Assembly: GCF_035920365.1 (NCBI RefSeq)
Contig: NZ_CP109150.1
Location: forward strand, 7,253,349 to 7,317,348
Reading direction: 5' to 3'
From: Micromonospora sp. NBC_01740
GTDB taxonomy: Bacteria > Actinomycetota > Actinomycetes > Mycobacteriales > Micromonosporaceae
Length of the DNA stretch: 64,000 nucleotides
The translations under genes were made by a program, and so were the position numbers. Positions 1 to 7,875 of the stretch are shown here, piece after piece. How positions within the stretch are numbered: position 1 is the stretch's first letter; every line of letters begins with the position of its first letter. Below the pieces are notes generated by a model, which was not told the DNA's origin, made no database searches, and saw only the letters and a program-made list of their open reading frames with translations.

Positions 1-42
1 GTCGCACGTCGGCCCCGGCACGCGGGGGGCCGGGGCGGGCTG

Positions 43-69
43 CTGGCACTCGACTGTAGCGAGTGCCAG
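43..69. promoter_or_regulatory. CIRCE element (HrcA operator)
   Basis: An inverted repeat with arms CTGGCACTC and GAGTGCCAG separated by exactly 9 nt. The core GCACTC-N9-GAGTGC is the hallmark of CIRCE, the operator bound by the heat-shock repressor HrcA (consensus TTAGCACTC-N9-GAGTGCTAA). No heat-shock gene is inside the window. In many actinomycetes hrcA-dnaJ lies next to hemW, so the likely target is an hrcA gene on the minus strand just beyond the left edge (inference). The DUF4870 gene to the right starts about 160 bp away and could be affected as well. Confidence 0.85.
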
Positions 70-230
70 TCTACGTCGGCGGGGCCGCCCGCGCGATGAT
101 CGACCTGGGGTGATCAGTCCGATCGGCGACCGCGCGGGCCCACCCGACGCCCCCGTGGGGCCGGTGTTCCGGGCGTCCCGGCCGGTGTCGCGCTGGTGCC
201 GCCTTGCCGGCTGCCCCTACCGTGACCTTC

Positions 231-929
231 ATGACTGAACCACCTCGCCCTCCCGGAGCGGGGGACCCCGGCTTCCCGCCGGACCCGACCGCCCCGTCGG
301 GGGTTCCCGGCCCCGCCGGCTCCGGCGACCCCACCGCACCACTGTCCGGGGCACCGGGCCCGGGCAGCCATCCTCCACCCGGTGGCTATCCGCCGCCCAC
401 CGGTGACCAGCCGCCGTCGGGCGGCTACCCTCCGCCCGGCGACTACCCACCGCCCGGTGGCTATCCCCCGCCCGGCGACTACCCGCCGCCCGGGGGCTAC
501 GGACCGCCCGGCGGCTACGGAGCGCCGGGGGCCGGCTATCCGACCGGTGGCGGCTACGGACCGCCGACGGGCGGCTACGCCAGCAACGAGGACAAGAACT
601 GGGCCCTGATCGCCCACTTCGGCGGCGCGGCCGGCGTGATCGTCGGCGGCGGCATGCTCGGCTGGCTGGCGCCGCTCATCGCGCTGATGGTCCGGGGGCA
701 GCAGTCGCCGACCGCCCGGGCGCACGCCGCCGCGGCGCTGAACTTCCAGCTCACCTGGACGATCGTCGGGGTGCTGAGCTGGGTGGTCACGCTGATCACC
801 TGCGGGGTGCTGTTCTTCGTCCCCATGCTCGTCTGGCTGGTGCCGCTGATCTTCGGCATCATCGGCGGGCTCAAGGCCAACGAGGGCGTGCTCTACCGCT
901 ACCCGCTGACCTACACCTTCACCAAGTGA
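231..929 (+). CDS. DUF4870 membrane protein with Pro/Gly/Tyr-rich N-terminus
   Basis: About 232 residues from ATG 231; TTG 204 and GTG 222 are upstream in-frame alternatives, and none has a clear Shine-Dalgarno sequence. The first roughly 115 residues are low complexity, with repeated GGYPPP/GDYPPP units. The C-terminal part starts with NEDKNWALIAHFGG and has hydrophobic segments around residues 132-155 and 175-215, the layout of DUF4870 membrane proteins. The function of this family is not established. The tyrosine/proline repeats are typical of actinobacterial envelope proteins with disordered cytoplasmic tails. It reads away from the CIRCE element and its 3' end faces hemW. Confidence 0.85.
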   Translation: MTEPPRPPGAGDPGFPPDPTAPSGVPGPAGSGDPTAPLSGAPGPGSHPPPGGYPPPTGDQPPSGGYPPPGDYPPPGGYPPPGDYPPPGGYGPPGGYGAPGAGYPTGGGYGPPTGGYASNEDKNWALIAHFGGAAGVIVGGGMLGWLAPLIALMVRGQQSPTARAHAAAALNFQLTWTIVGVLSWVVTLITCGVLFFVPMLVWLVPLIFGIIGGLKANEGVLYRYPLTYTFTK

Positions 930-969
930 CCCGGGTCGGCCGCTCCCCCGGCCGGCCCCGGCACGCGGC

Positions 970-2193
970 TCAGGGCAGCAGGTCGCGGACGACCGCGTCG
1001 GCGAGCAGCCGGCCCCGCAGGGTCAGCACGGCCCGGCCGGCCGCGTGCTCGTCGGCGGCCAGCAGCCCGTCGGCGAGGGCCCGCGCGGCGCCGGCCCGAC
1101 CGGCGTCGTCGAGGGCGTCCAGGGGCAGCCCGGAGGCGAGGCGCAGTCGGAGCATGACGTCCTCCATGTGCGCCTCGTCGGCCGTGAGCACCTCGCGGGC
1201 CAGGCCGGGCGACTCGCCGCCGGCGAGCCGCTTCGCGTACGTCGTGGGGTGCTTGACGTTCCACCAGCGCACGCCGCCGACGTGGCTGTGCGCCCCCGGG
1301 CCGAGGCCCCACCAGTCGGCGCCGGTCCAGTAGAGCAGGTTGTGCCGGCACCGGGCCGCCTCGTCGCGGGCCCAGTTCGACACCTCGTACCAGGAGAGGC
1401 CGGCCGCGCCGAGGGCGGCCTCCGCGGCGAGGTAGCGGTCCGCGGCGACGTCGTCGGAGGGGTACGGCAGCTCGCCGCGCCGCATCCGGGCGGCCAGCCG
1501 CGTGCCGTCCTCCACGATCAGGGCGTACGCGCTGACGTGGTCCACCCCGGCGGCGACGACCTGGTCGAGGGAGGCGGCGAAGTCCGCCTCGGTCTCCCCC
1601 GGCGTGCCGTAGATCAGGTCCAGGTTGACGTGGTCGAACCCGGCGTCGCGGGCCTCGCGGGCGGCGGCGACGGCCCGGCCGGCGCTGTGCGTGCGGTCGA
1701 GGATCGCCAGCACCCCCGGCGCGGCGGACTGCATGCCCAGCGAGATCCGGGTGTAGCCGGCGGCCCGCAGCGCCTTCAGCGACTCGGGCGTGACCGATTC
1801 CGGATTGGCCTCGGTGGTCACCTCGGCGCCGGGCGCGAGCCCCCAGGTGCGGTCGATGCCGTCGAGGATCCGCGCCAGGTCGTCGGCGGGGAGCAGGGTC
1901 GGGGTGCCGCCGCCGACGAAGACCGTGTCCACCCGGGGCGGGGGCGCGTCGCCCAGCACCCGGCGGGCGAGCGCCAGCTCGGCCAGCACGGTGTCGGCGT
2001 AGTCCTCCCGGCCCGCCCCGCCGCCCAGTTCGGCGGCCGTGTACGTGTTGAAGTCGCAGTAGCCGCAGCGGCTGGCGCAGAACGGCACGTGCACGTACAC
2101 GCCGAAGCCGCGCGCGCCGACGGCTCGGGTGGCGGTGGCGGGCAGCGAGCCGTCGACGGGGACGGTTTCGCCTTCTGGAAGGACGCCGGGCAT
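970..2193 (-). CDS. hemW: Radical SAM heme chaperone HemW (coproporphyrinogen III oxidase-like)
   Basis: 407 residues. The radical SAM 4Fe-4S motif is FCASRCGYCDF (Cys39, Cys43, Cys46), followed by the HemN/HemW-type sequences GGGTPTLL and TTEANPES. HemW proteins bind heme and pass it to respiratory-chain hemoproteins; many were misannotated as HemN oxidases. The start ATG 2193 gives MPGVLPEGETVPVDG, which resembles the N-terminus I recall for other actinobacterial HemW proteins, but has no good ribosome binding site. ATG 2214, seven codons upstream, is preceded by GGAGAGG. Either start leaves the gene head-to-head with, and overlapping, the hydratase gene. Confidence 0.93.
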   Translation of the reverse strand: MPGVLPEGETVPVDGSLPATATRAVGARGFGVYVHVPFCASRCGYCDFNTYTAAELGGGAGREDYADTVLAELALARRVLGDAPPPRVDTVFVGGGTPTLLPADDLARILDGIDRTWGLAPGAEVTTEANPESVTPESLKALRAAGYTRISLGMQSAAPGVLAILDRTHSAGRAVAAAREARDAGFDHVNLDLIYGTPGETEADFAASLDQVVAAGVDHVSAYALIVEDGTRLAARMRRGELPYPSDDVAADRYLAAEAALGAAGLSWYEVSNWARDEAARCRHNLLYWTGADWWGLGPGAHSHVGGVRWWNVKHPTTYAKRLAGGESPGLAREVLTADEAHMEDVMLRLRLASGLPLDALDDAGRAGAARALADGLLAADEHAAGRAVLTLRGRLLADAVVRDLLP

Positions 2194-3016
2194 GGCCACT
2201 AGTGTGCCCGGCATGACCTCTCCAGACGTGCTCGTGCGGGTCGCCACGGCCCGTGGGGTGACCACCCTCACCCTGGACAGCCCGCACAATCGCAACGCGC
2301 TCTCCACGCCGCTGATGACCCAGCTGCTGGCCGGCCTCGCCGAGGCGGTCGCCGACGACGCCGTACGCGTGGTCGTGCTCGACCACGCGGGCCCGGTCTT
2401 CTGTTCCGGCGCCGACCTGAAGGAGACGGCCGCCGCGTACGCCAGCGGGAGCGTGCCGGCCGGGATGCTCGGCGACGTGCTCGCGGCGGTCTGGGAGTGC
2501 CCGAAGCCGGTGGTGGCGAAGGTGGCCGGCCCGGCCCGGGCGGGCGGCCTCGGTCTCATCGCGGCGGCCGACCTGGCGGTGTGCGCGCGGGAGGCGACGT
2601 TCGCCTTCACCGAGGTGCGGATCGGCGTGGTGCCGGCGGTCATCTCCGCGACCGTGCTGCCCCGCCTGCACCCCCGCGCGGCGGCCGAGCTCTACCTGAC
2701 CGGCGACACCTTCGACGGCCGGCGGGCGGCCGAGATCGGCCTGGTCACCGTCGCCGTGCCGGCGGACGGACTGGACGCGGCGGTTGCGGGGTACTGCGAC
2801 TCTCTGGTGCGGGGGGCACCGGGCGCGCTGGCCGGGGCGAAGCAGCTGTTGCGCCGGCCGCCCGCCACGGACCTGCGGGCGGAGATCGCCGACCTGTCCA
2901 CCCTCTCGACCGGGTACTTCCTGTCGGAGGAGGGACGCGAGGGCGTCCTGGCGTTCCGGGAGAAGCGGCCGGCGCGCTGGGTGCCCGCCGACGGCGACGC
3001 GGGCGCCGACCGGTGA
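2192..3016 (+). CDS. Enoyl-CoA hydratase/isomerase family protein
   Basis: Crotonase-fold protein of 274 residues from ATG 2192, or 267 from ATG 2213 (MTSPDVLVRV). I chose 2192 because GGAAGGA lies 8 nt upstream, while 2213 has no ribosome binding site. The oxyanion-hole segment FCSGADLKE and the GGLGLIAAADLAV segment are intact. Glutamates in FTEVRIG and AAAELYLTGD align with the two catalytic Glu residues of enoyl-CoA hydratase, so hydratase activity in acyl-CoA degradation is plausible, but the substrate is unknown. It diverges from hemW, with start codons sharing 2 bp. Confidence 0.88.
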   Translation: MATSVPGMTSPDVLVRVATARGVTTLTLDSPHNRNALSTPLMTQLLAGLAEAVADDAVRVVVLDHAGPVFCSGADLKETAAAYASGSVPAGMLGDVLAAVWECPKPVVAKVAGPARAGGLGLIAAADLAVCAREATFAFTEVRIGVVPAVISATVLPRLHPRAAAELYLTGDTFDGRRAAEIGLVTVAVPADGLDAAVAGYCDSLVRGAPGALAGAKQLLRRPPATDLRAEIADLSTLSTGYFLSEEGREGVLAFREKRPARWVPADGDAGADR

Positions 3017-3201
3017 CACCGGGCCGGGGCGGGGGTGTGGCCGCGCGGTGAGCGGGGACTGCGGGTTGCGTCCCGGCGGCCCGCCGGGGCGTCCGCCCGG
3101 CGGGCCGGTGCCACGCCCGGCGCTCTTGGAGAACCGGTCGGACGACCCGGAAGGCACCACGAGGGACGTACGCTTGTCGGACTGTCGATCAGGGGGTGTG
3201 G

Positions 3202-4056
3202 GTGCGTACTCGGGCAGTCGTGGCGGGCGGTGTCGTCCTCGTCGTCCTCGTCGCGGTCGGGATCTGGATCGTCATCCGGCAGATGGGCGGGCAGCTGCGC
3301 CTTCCCCTGGCCAGCCGGACCTGCACGGTGCAGGCGGACGGCCGGGTGGCGCTGGACCCCGACCAGATGGCCAACGCGGCGACGATCGCGGCCATCGGCA
3401 TCCAGCGGAAGATGCCCGAGCGGGCCGTCGTCGTGGCGCTGGCCACCGCCTACCAGGAATCCGGCCTGCGCAACCTCGCGGGCGGCGACCGCGACTCGGT
3501 CGGGCTGTTCCAGCAGCGCCCCAGCCAGGGGTGGGGCACCCCGGAGCAGATCCGCGACCCCCGCTACGCGGCCAGGAAGTTCTACGCCGGGCTGAAGAAG
3601 GTGCGCGGCTGGGAGCAGATGCGGGTCACCGACGCGGCGCAGAAGGTGCAGCGCTCGGCCTTCCCGGAGGCGTACGAGAAGTGGGCCGACGAGTCCGAGG
3701 TGCTGACCCGGGCCCTGGTCGGGCACGCCACCGGCGCGGTCGCCTGCACGGTGGGCCGCGACCCGGCGATGCGCGGCGAGGCCGCGGCGACCGCGCTGAC
3801 CCGCGGCCTGTCGTTGGACTGGGGCCTGGCCGGCGCGACCACCGCGGCGGACCTGACGGGCCTGACGGTCCCGGCCGCCGACGAGCTGCGGGGCTGGCGG
3901 TACGCGCACTGGCTGGTCTCGCACGCCCAGGACCACGGCGTGAAGCGGGTGCGCTTCGGCGACCTGGAGTGGACGGCCCGCGACGGCACCTGGAACCGGA
4001 CCGACGACACGCCGGCCACCGGGCGGGTCGTCGCGGAGGTCTTCGCCGAGGCGTAG
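3202..4056 (+). CDS. Secreted/anchored lysozyme-like protein of unknown substrate
   Basis: About 284 residues from GTG 3202, which has AGGGGG 5 nt upstream; GTG 3196 is two codons longer. One N-terminal membrane segment (about residues 5-26) is followed by an extracytoplasmic domain. The stretch ATAYQESGLRNL ... DSVGLFQQRPSQGWGT resembles the catalytic region of the lysozyme/soluble lytic transglycosylase fold, with Glu in YQESG as the likely acid. Homologues are widespread in actinomycetes and often carry the unsupported label heavy metal transporter. I infer a peptidoglycan-acting or peptidoglycan-binding role at the cell surface. It stands alone on the plus strand. Confidence 0.72.
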   Translation: MRTRAVVAGGVVLVVLVAVGIWIVIRQMGGQLRLPLASRTCTVQADGRVALDPDQMANAATIAAIGIQRKMPERAVVVALATAYQESGLRNLAGGDRDSVGLFQQRPSQGWGTPEQIRDPRYAARKFYAGLKKVRGWEQMRVTDAAQKVQRSAFPEAYEKWADESEVLTRALVGHATGAVACTVGRDPAMRGEAAATALTRGLSLDWGLAGATTAADLTGLTVPAADELRGWRYAHWLVSHAQDHGVKRVRFGDLEWTARDGTWNRTDDTPATGRVVAEVFAEA

Positions 4057-4278
4057 TGGCCCCCGATCTCCTTACCGGCAGTCACCGCATAAACCGGCAT
4101 TACCGGCGATAACTCTCGCCACGCCACCCGGCTCTGACAGATCGTCACCGCGCCGCTCCCCACAGTCCGGACAACGGTCGCATATCGTGCTGGGCAGTAC
4201 CCCGCCCCGAAACCAGCGGGTTACGATCGGCGGCCTGTGCCAGCAATGGTTTCGCCTCATGGGGAGGGGTACGTCGAA

Positions 4279-5181
4279 GTGTTCGACTACGGCGACCGGA
4301 CCGGTTACGAACCGATCAGTGACACCGACCGCAAGGAGTTCCACGAGCAGGGCTTCCTCCTGCTGCGCAACGTCCTGACGGAGGACCACCGGGCGGCGCT
4401 GGAGGCGGCGGTGGACCGCGTCTACGCCGAGGAGAAGGCGAAGGGCACCACCACCAAGGACGGCACCCTGCACCTGTTGGGCTTCCTGGAGCGCGACGAG
4501 CTCTTCGGCGACCTGCTGACCCACCCGATCGCCTTCCCGTACATGTGGGGCCTGGCCGGCTGGAACATCTACACCCACCACAACCACCTGGACGTCACCC
4601 CGCCGGCGGCGGAGCCGGAGAAGCCCTACTGGGGGTGGCACCAGGACGGCTACCGGCAGAACTCCGACCCGGAGACGATGGACCCGAACCTGCCCCGGCC
4701 GATGTTCTCGCTCAAGGTGGCCTACGTCCTCTCCGACCTGTCGGAGAACGGCCGGGGCGCCACCAAGGTGATCCCGGGCAGCCACCTGTGGAACTCGCTG
4801 CCCCGCCCGGCGGACACCTCCGTGCACAACCCGGACCCGGAGGGCACGGTGGAGATCACCGCCAACCCCGGTGACGCCTTCATCTTCGACCGCCGCCAGT
4901 GGCACTCGCGGTCCACCAACCTGTCGACCATCACCCGCAAGATGCTCTTCGTCGGCTACACCTACCGGTGGATCCGACCGCTGGACGAGCTGCACATCGA
5001 CAAGGACGGCGAGTGGTGGGCCAACCGCACGCCGGTGCAGCGCCAGCTCTGCGGTGAGGGCACCCACACCGCCAACTACTGGGGCATCAACTGGGACGGC
5101 TACATCGACGACGAGATCCCGCTGCGCAAGGAGCTCAAGCAGCGCGGCCTGCTCGACCGCAACGTGCCCTGGCTGCGCTGA
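4279..5181 (+). CDS. Phytanoyl-CoA dioxygenase (PhyH) family Fe(II)/2-oxoglutarate oxygenase
   Basis: About 300 residues from GTG 4279, placed by the strong GGGGAGGGG at 4261-4269; in-frame GTG 4237 and ATG 4246 would add 11-14 residues that include the ribosome binding site. The double-stranded beta-helix metal site is visible: WHQDGYRQ supplies His121 and Asp123, and RRQWHSRS supplies His209, with a downstream Arg (around 220) for 2-oxoglutarate. The family includes phytanoyl-CoA hydroxylase, ectoine hydroxylase and natural-product hydroxylases. No ectoine or biosynthetic genes are adjacent, so the substrate cannot be assigned. Confidence 0.87.
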   Translation: MFDYGDRTGYEPISDTDRKEFHEQGFLLLRNVLTEDHRAALEAAVDRVYAEEKAKGTTTKDGTLHLLGFLERDELFGDLLTHPIAFPYMWGLAGWNIYTHHNHLDVTPPAAEPEKPYWGWHQDGYRQNSDPETMDPNLPRPMFSLKVAYVLSDLSENGRGATKVIPGSHLWNSLPRPADTSVHNPDPEGTVEITANPGDAFIFDRRQWHSRSTNLSTITRKMLFVGYTYRWIRPLDELHIDKDGEWWANRTPVQRQLCGEGTHTANYWGINWDGYIDDEIPLRKELKQRGLLDRNVPWLR

Positions 5182-5215
5182 GCCGGTCACCCGGCGCGCG
5201 CCGAGCCGACGTCGG

Positions 5216-5247
5216 ACGGGCCCCCTCCCCCACGGGACGGGGCCCGT
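5216..5247. terminator. Bidirectional hairpin terminator
   Basis: ACGGGCCCC (5216-5224) pairs with GGGGCCCGT (5239-5247). It lies between the convergent dioxygenase and MOSC genes, so it can serve both. There is no T-run, as is common for GC-rich actinobacterial terminators. Confidence 0.65.
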
Positions 5248-5267
5248 TCCCGTTCACCCGCCCGCCG

Positions 5268-5909
5268 TCAGCTCCGGCCGGCGAGCCGGCGGCGCACCTT
5301 CTCCCGGACCCCGTCTGGCAGGTCGGGCGCGTCGAGCAGCCGGGGCAGCAGCTCAGGCTCCAGGCTCAGGGCCCGGAACACCTCGCCGATCGTCACCCCG
5401 TGCGCGGGCCGGTCCACCACCTCGACCGGGTCCCCCGCGCCGACCTCCCCCTCGCGCAGCACCCGCAGGTACGCCCCGGGCGTCGCCCGTACCGTGAACC
5501 GTTTGATCAGGTCGGGTACGCCCCAGAAGCCGGCGAAGGTGGTGCACGGCGTGCGCGGCTTGGTCACCTGGAGCAGCGCGGACCCGACCGCCCACTGCTC
5601 GCCGATCACGGCCCCCGTCACGTCCACCGCGTACGTGGTCAGGTTCTCCCCGAAGCCGCCGGGGCGGATGCTGCGGCCCATCTCCCCCGCCCACCAGGAC
5701 GCGTCCTCCTCGGCGTACGCGTAGACCGCCTGCTCCGGACCGCCGTGGTGGGCGCGTTCGCCGATGAAGTCGCCGGCCACCCCGTCCACGCGCAGCAGCA
5801 CCGGGCCGCCGACGGGCCGCTTGTCGATGCCGCTGCGGCCGCTCGCGTCGCCCGCCCATTCCGCCTCGGTCACGCCGCCGAGGTTCACCGAAGCCAGCCT
5901 GCCCGTCAT
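5268..5909 (-). CDS. MOSC domain protein (YiiM-like)
   Basis: 213 residues from ATG 5909. The MOSC domain (MoCo sulfurase C-terminal) covers most of the protein, with GDFIGERAHHGGPEQAVYAY and the conserved cysteine segment KPRTPCTTFAGFWG, followed by a short C-terminal helical tail as in YiiM. E. coli YiiM reduces N-hydroxylated substrates using a molybdenum cofactor bound through this cysteine; whether this protein does so is inference. It is a single gene between two strong terminators, converging on the dioxygenase gene. Confidence 0.88.
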   Translation of the reverse strand: MTGRLASVNLGGVTEAEWAGDASGRSGIDKRPVGGPVLLRVDGVAGDFIGERAHHGGPEQAVYAYAEEDASWWAGEMGRSIRPGGFGENLTTYAVDVTGAVIGEQWAVGSALLQVTKPRTPCTTFAGFWGVPDLIKRFTVRATPGAYLRVLREGEVGAGDPVEVVDRPAHGVTIGEVFRALSLEPELLPRLLDAPDLPDGVREKVRRRLAGRS

Positions 5910-5950
5910 GGCGGTCAGCCTAGCCCGCTGCCGAACGCCCCCGACACGCG

Positions 5951-5984
5951 AAGGAAGGGCCCTCGTACACGAGGGCCCTTCCTT
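5951..5984 (-). terminator. Terminator of the sugar ABC operon
   Basis: A perfect 15-bp stem, AAGGAAGGGCCCTCG / CGAGGGCCCTTCCTT, with the 4-nt loop TACA. It is about 50 bp beyond the stop of the last permease gene on the minus strand and about 40 bp upstream of the MOSC start. Confidence 0.85.
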
Positions 5985-6034
5985 GCACTGCGCGTTTGGA
6001 GCCGGCCAGGGCCGGCTCCTCCCCGTGCGGGGGG

Positions 6035-6892
6035 TCAGCCCTTGACGGCGCCGGCCACCAGCCCGGAGACCATCCGCCGTTGCACCAGCAGGAAGAAGAT
6101 GATCACCGGCAGGGTGAACAGCGTGGACGCGGCCATCACCGGGCCCCAGGCGGTGTCGTCGCGGCCGAAGAAGAACGTCATCGCGACCGGCAGGGTGTAG
6201 CTCTCCTGGTCGTTGATGAAGGTCAGCGCGAAGATCAGCTCGTTCCAGGCGGTGATGAACGAGAAGATGCTCGTCGCCACCAGGCCGGGCGCCACCAGCG
6301 GGAAGAGGACCTTGCGGAAGATCTGCGCCCGGCTGGCCCCGTCGATGGCGGCGGCCTCCTCCAGTTCCTTGGGCACCGCGGCGACGAAGCCGCGCAGCAT
6401 CCAGACCGCAAACGGCAGCGAGAAGCCGAGGTAGGTGAGGATCAGGCTCGGCAGGGTGTTGTAGAGCCCGAGCCGCTGGATCATCAGGAACAGCGGGATG
6501 ACCAGCGCCTCCAGCGGGATCATCTGCACTATCAGCAGCATGATCAGGAAGGTGGTCCGCAGCTTGAACCGGAACCGGGCCACGGCGGTGGCGGCCAGCA
6601 GCGCCACCAGACCGCTGAGCACCACGGTGGCGACCGCCACCAGCGCGCTGTTGAGGAAGAAGTCGCCGAAGGTGACGCCCGGGATCAGGTTGCCGGTGAG
6701 GATCTGCCGGTAGTGCTCCAGGGTCGGCTCGGTGGGCACCGGCCGGGGGGTGGACGAGAAGATCTCCGAACTCGGCTTCAGCGAGGTCGCGATCATCCAG
6801 TAGACCGGGAACGCGGCGAAGAGCGCCACCAGCAGCCCCGCGCCGTTGAGCGCGAGTCGCTTCGCGCCCCCGCCGCCTCCGCGTCGGGTCAC
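6035..6892 (-). CDS. Sugar ABC transporter permease, MalG-type (CUT1)
   Basis: 285 residues from GTG 6892, overlapping the stop of the upstream permease gene by 4 bp (GTGA), so the two are probably translationally coupled. Six predicted membrane helices surround the cytoplasmic EAA loop, seen as ELEEAAAIDGASRAQIFRKV, which docks the ATPase. The MalG-like layout (short N-terminus, first helix at about residues 12-32) fits the second permease of carbohydrate-uptake family 1 importers. Third and last gene of the operon, followed by the terminator at 5951-5984. Confidence 0.92.
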   Translation of the reverse strand: MTRRGGGGGAKRLALNGAGLLVALFAAFPVYWMIATSLKPSSEIFSSTPRPVPTEPTLEHYRQILTGNLIPGVTFGDFFLNSALVAVATVVLSGLVALLAATAVARFRFKLRTTFLIMLLIVQMIPLEALVIPLFLMIQRLGLYNTLPSLILTYLGFSLPFAVWMLRGFVAAVPKELEEAAAIDGASRAQIFRKVLFPLVAPGLVATSIFSFITAWNELIFALTFINDQESYTLPVAMTFFFGRDDTAWGPVMAASTLFTLPVIIFFLLVQRRMVSGLVAGAVKG

Positions 6893-7875
6893 GCGTCCTC
6901 CTCCTGCTTGAGCACCATGCGGACGTAGAGGCCGGTCACCACCAGCAGGATCAGGGTGAGGATCACCGCGATCGCGGCGCCGAGACCGTACTTCGGCGGG
7001 GGTGAGAACGCCTCGGCGTACGAGTAGATGGAGAGCATGAACGTCGGCCGGTCCTGCGTGCCGCCGGCCAGCACGAACTGCTGGGTGAAGACCTTGAAGT
7101 CCCAGATCGTGGAGAGCACGATCAGGATCCCGAAGACCGGCCGCAGCAGCGGGAAGGTGATCTTCCAGAACACCTTCCACGGTCCGGCTCCGTCGACCCG
7201 GGCCGCCTCGTGCAGCTCACTCGGCACGCTCTTCAGCCCGGCGAGCACGCTGACCGCGATGAACGGGAACGAGTGCCAGACCACCACCAGCGTCAGGATC
7301 GAGAAGAACAGCAGCGGCGAGTTGAACCAGCCGTAGCCCGTCCAGTCGCTGCGCCCGAAGAGGCTCTGCGACAGCCCGTCGGGCAGCGCGTTGAACAACC
7401 AGGTGACCAGGCCGCTGGTGTCGTCGAAGATCCATTTCCAGACGATCGTGCCGGTCAGCGCCGGGGTGGCCCAGGCGAGCATCACGCAGCTGGCCACGAA
7501 GGCGGCCATCTTCTTGCCGAGCCGGTTGAGCAGCAGCCCGACCAGGGTGCCCAGGATCATCGTGAGCACGACGTTGGCCACCGCGAAGAGCACGGTGTTG
7601 CGCAGCACCGTCAGGAAGAACGGATCGCTGAGGATCTCGGCGTAGTTGCCGAAGCCCACCCACGGCCACTCACGGTCGCCGCGCAACTGTCGGACGTTGT
7701 TGAGCTGGTGGAAGGACATCACCACCACCTGGCCGAGCGGCCAGAGCAGCAGCACGCCGATGATCACCAGGCAGGGCAGGAGCAGCAGGTAGGGCAGGCG
7801 GTCCACCCGGCGACGCCGCCGCGCGGGGGTCTCCCGCGCGGCGGCCGTCTCCGGCGCCTCGGTCAGCGTGGTCAC
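6889..7875 (-). CDS. Sugar ABC transporter permease, MalF-type (CUT1)
   Basis: 328 residues from GTG 7875, overlapping the binding-protein stop by 4 bp. The charged N-terminal tail (RRRRRVDRLPYLLLLPC) leads into the first helix, and the EAA-loop motif ELHEAARVDGAGPWKVFWKI precedes the last helices. It pairs with the MalG-type protein to form the membrane channel for a sugar or oligosaccharide. The operon encodes no ATPase. Many actinomycete CUT1 importers share one ATPase such as MsiK encoded elsewhere, which is the likely arrangement here. Confidence 0.92.
   Translation of the reverse strand: MTTLTEAPETAAARETPARRRRRVDRLPYLLLLPCLVIIGVLLLWPLGQVVVMSFHQLNNVRQLRGDREWPWVGFGNYAEILSDPFFLTVLRNTVLFAVANVVLTMILGTLVGLLLNRLGKKMAAFVASCVMLAWATPALTGTIVWKWIFDDTSGLVTWLFNALPDGLSQSLFGRSDWTGYGWFNSPLLFFSILTLVVVWHSFPFIAVSVLAGLKSVPSELHEAARVDGAGPWKVFWKITFPLLRPVFGILIVLSTIWDFKVFTQQFVLAGGTQDRPTFMLSIYSYAEAFSPPPKYGLGAAIAVILTLILLVVTGLYVRMVLKQEEDA

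Noticed and set aside
911..3160. A 749-residue minus-strand open frame across hemW and the hydratase gene
   Set aside because: It is a shadow of both genes with Arg/Pro/Gly-rich nonsense composition. HemW motifs lie in another frame.
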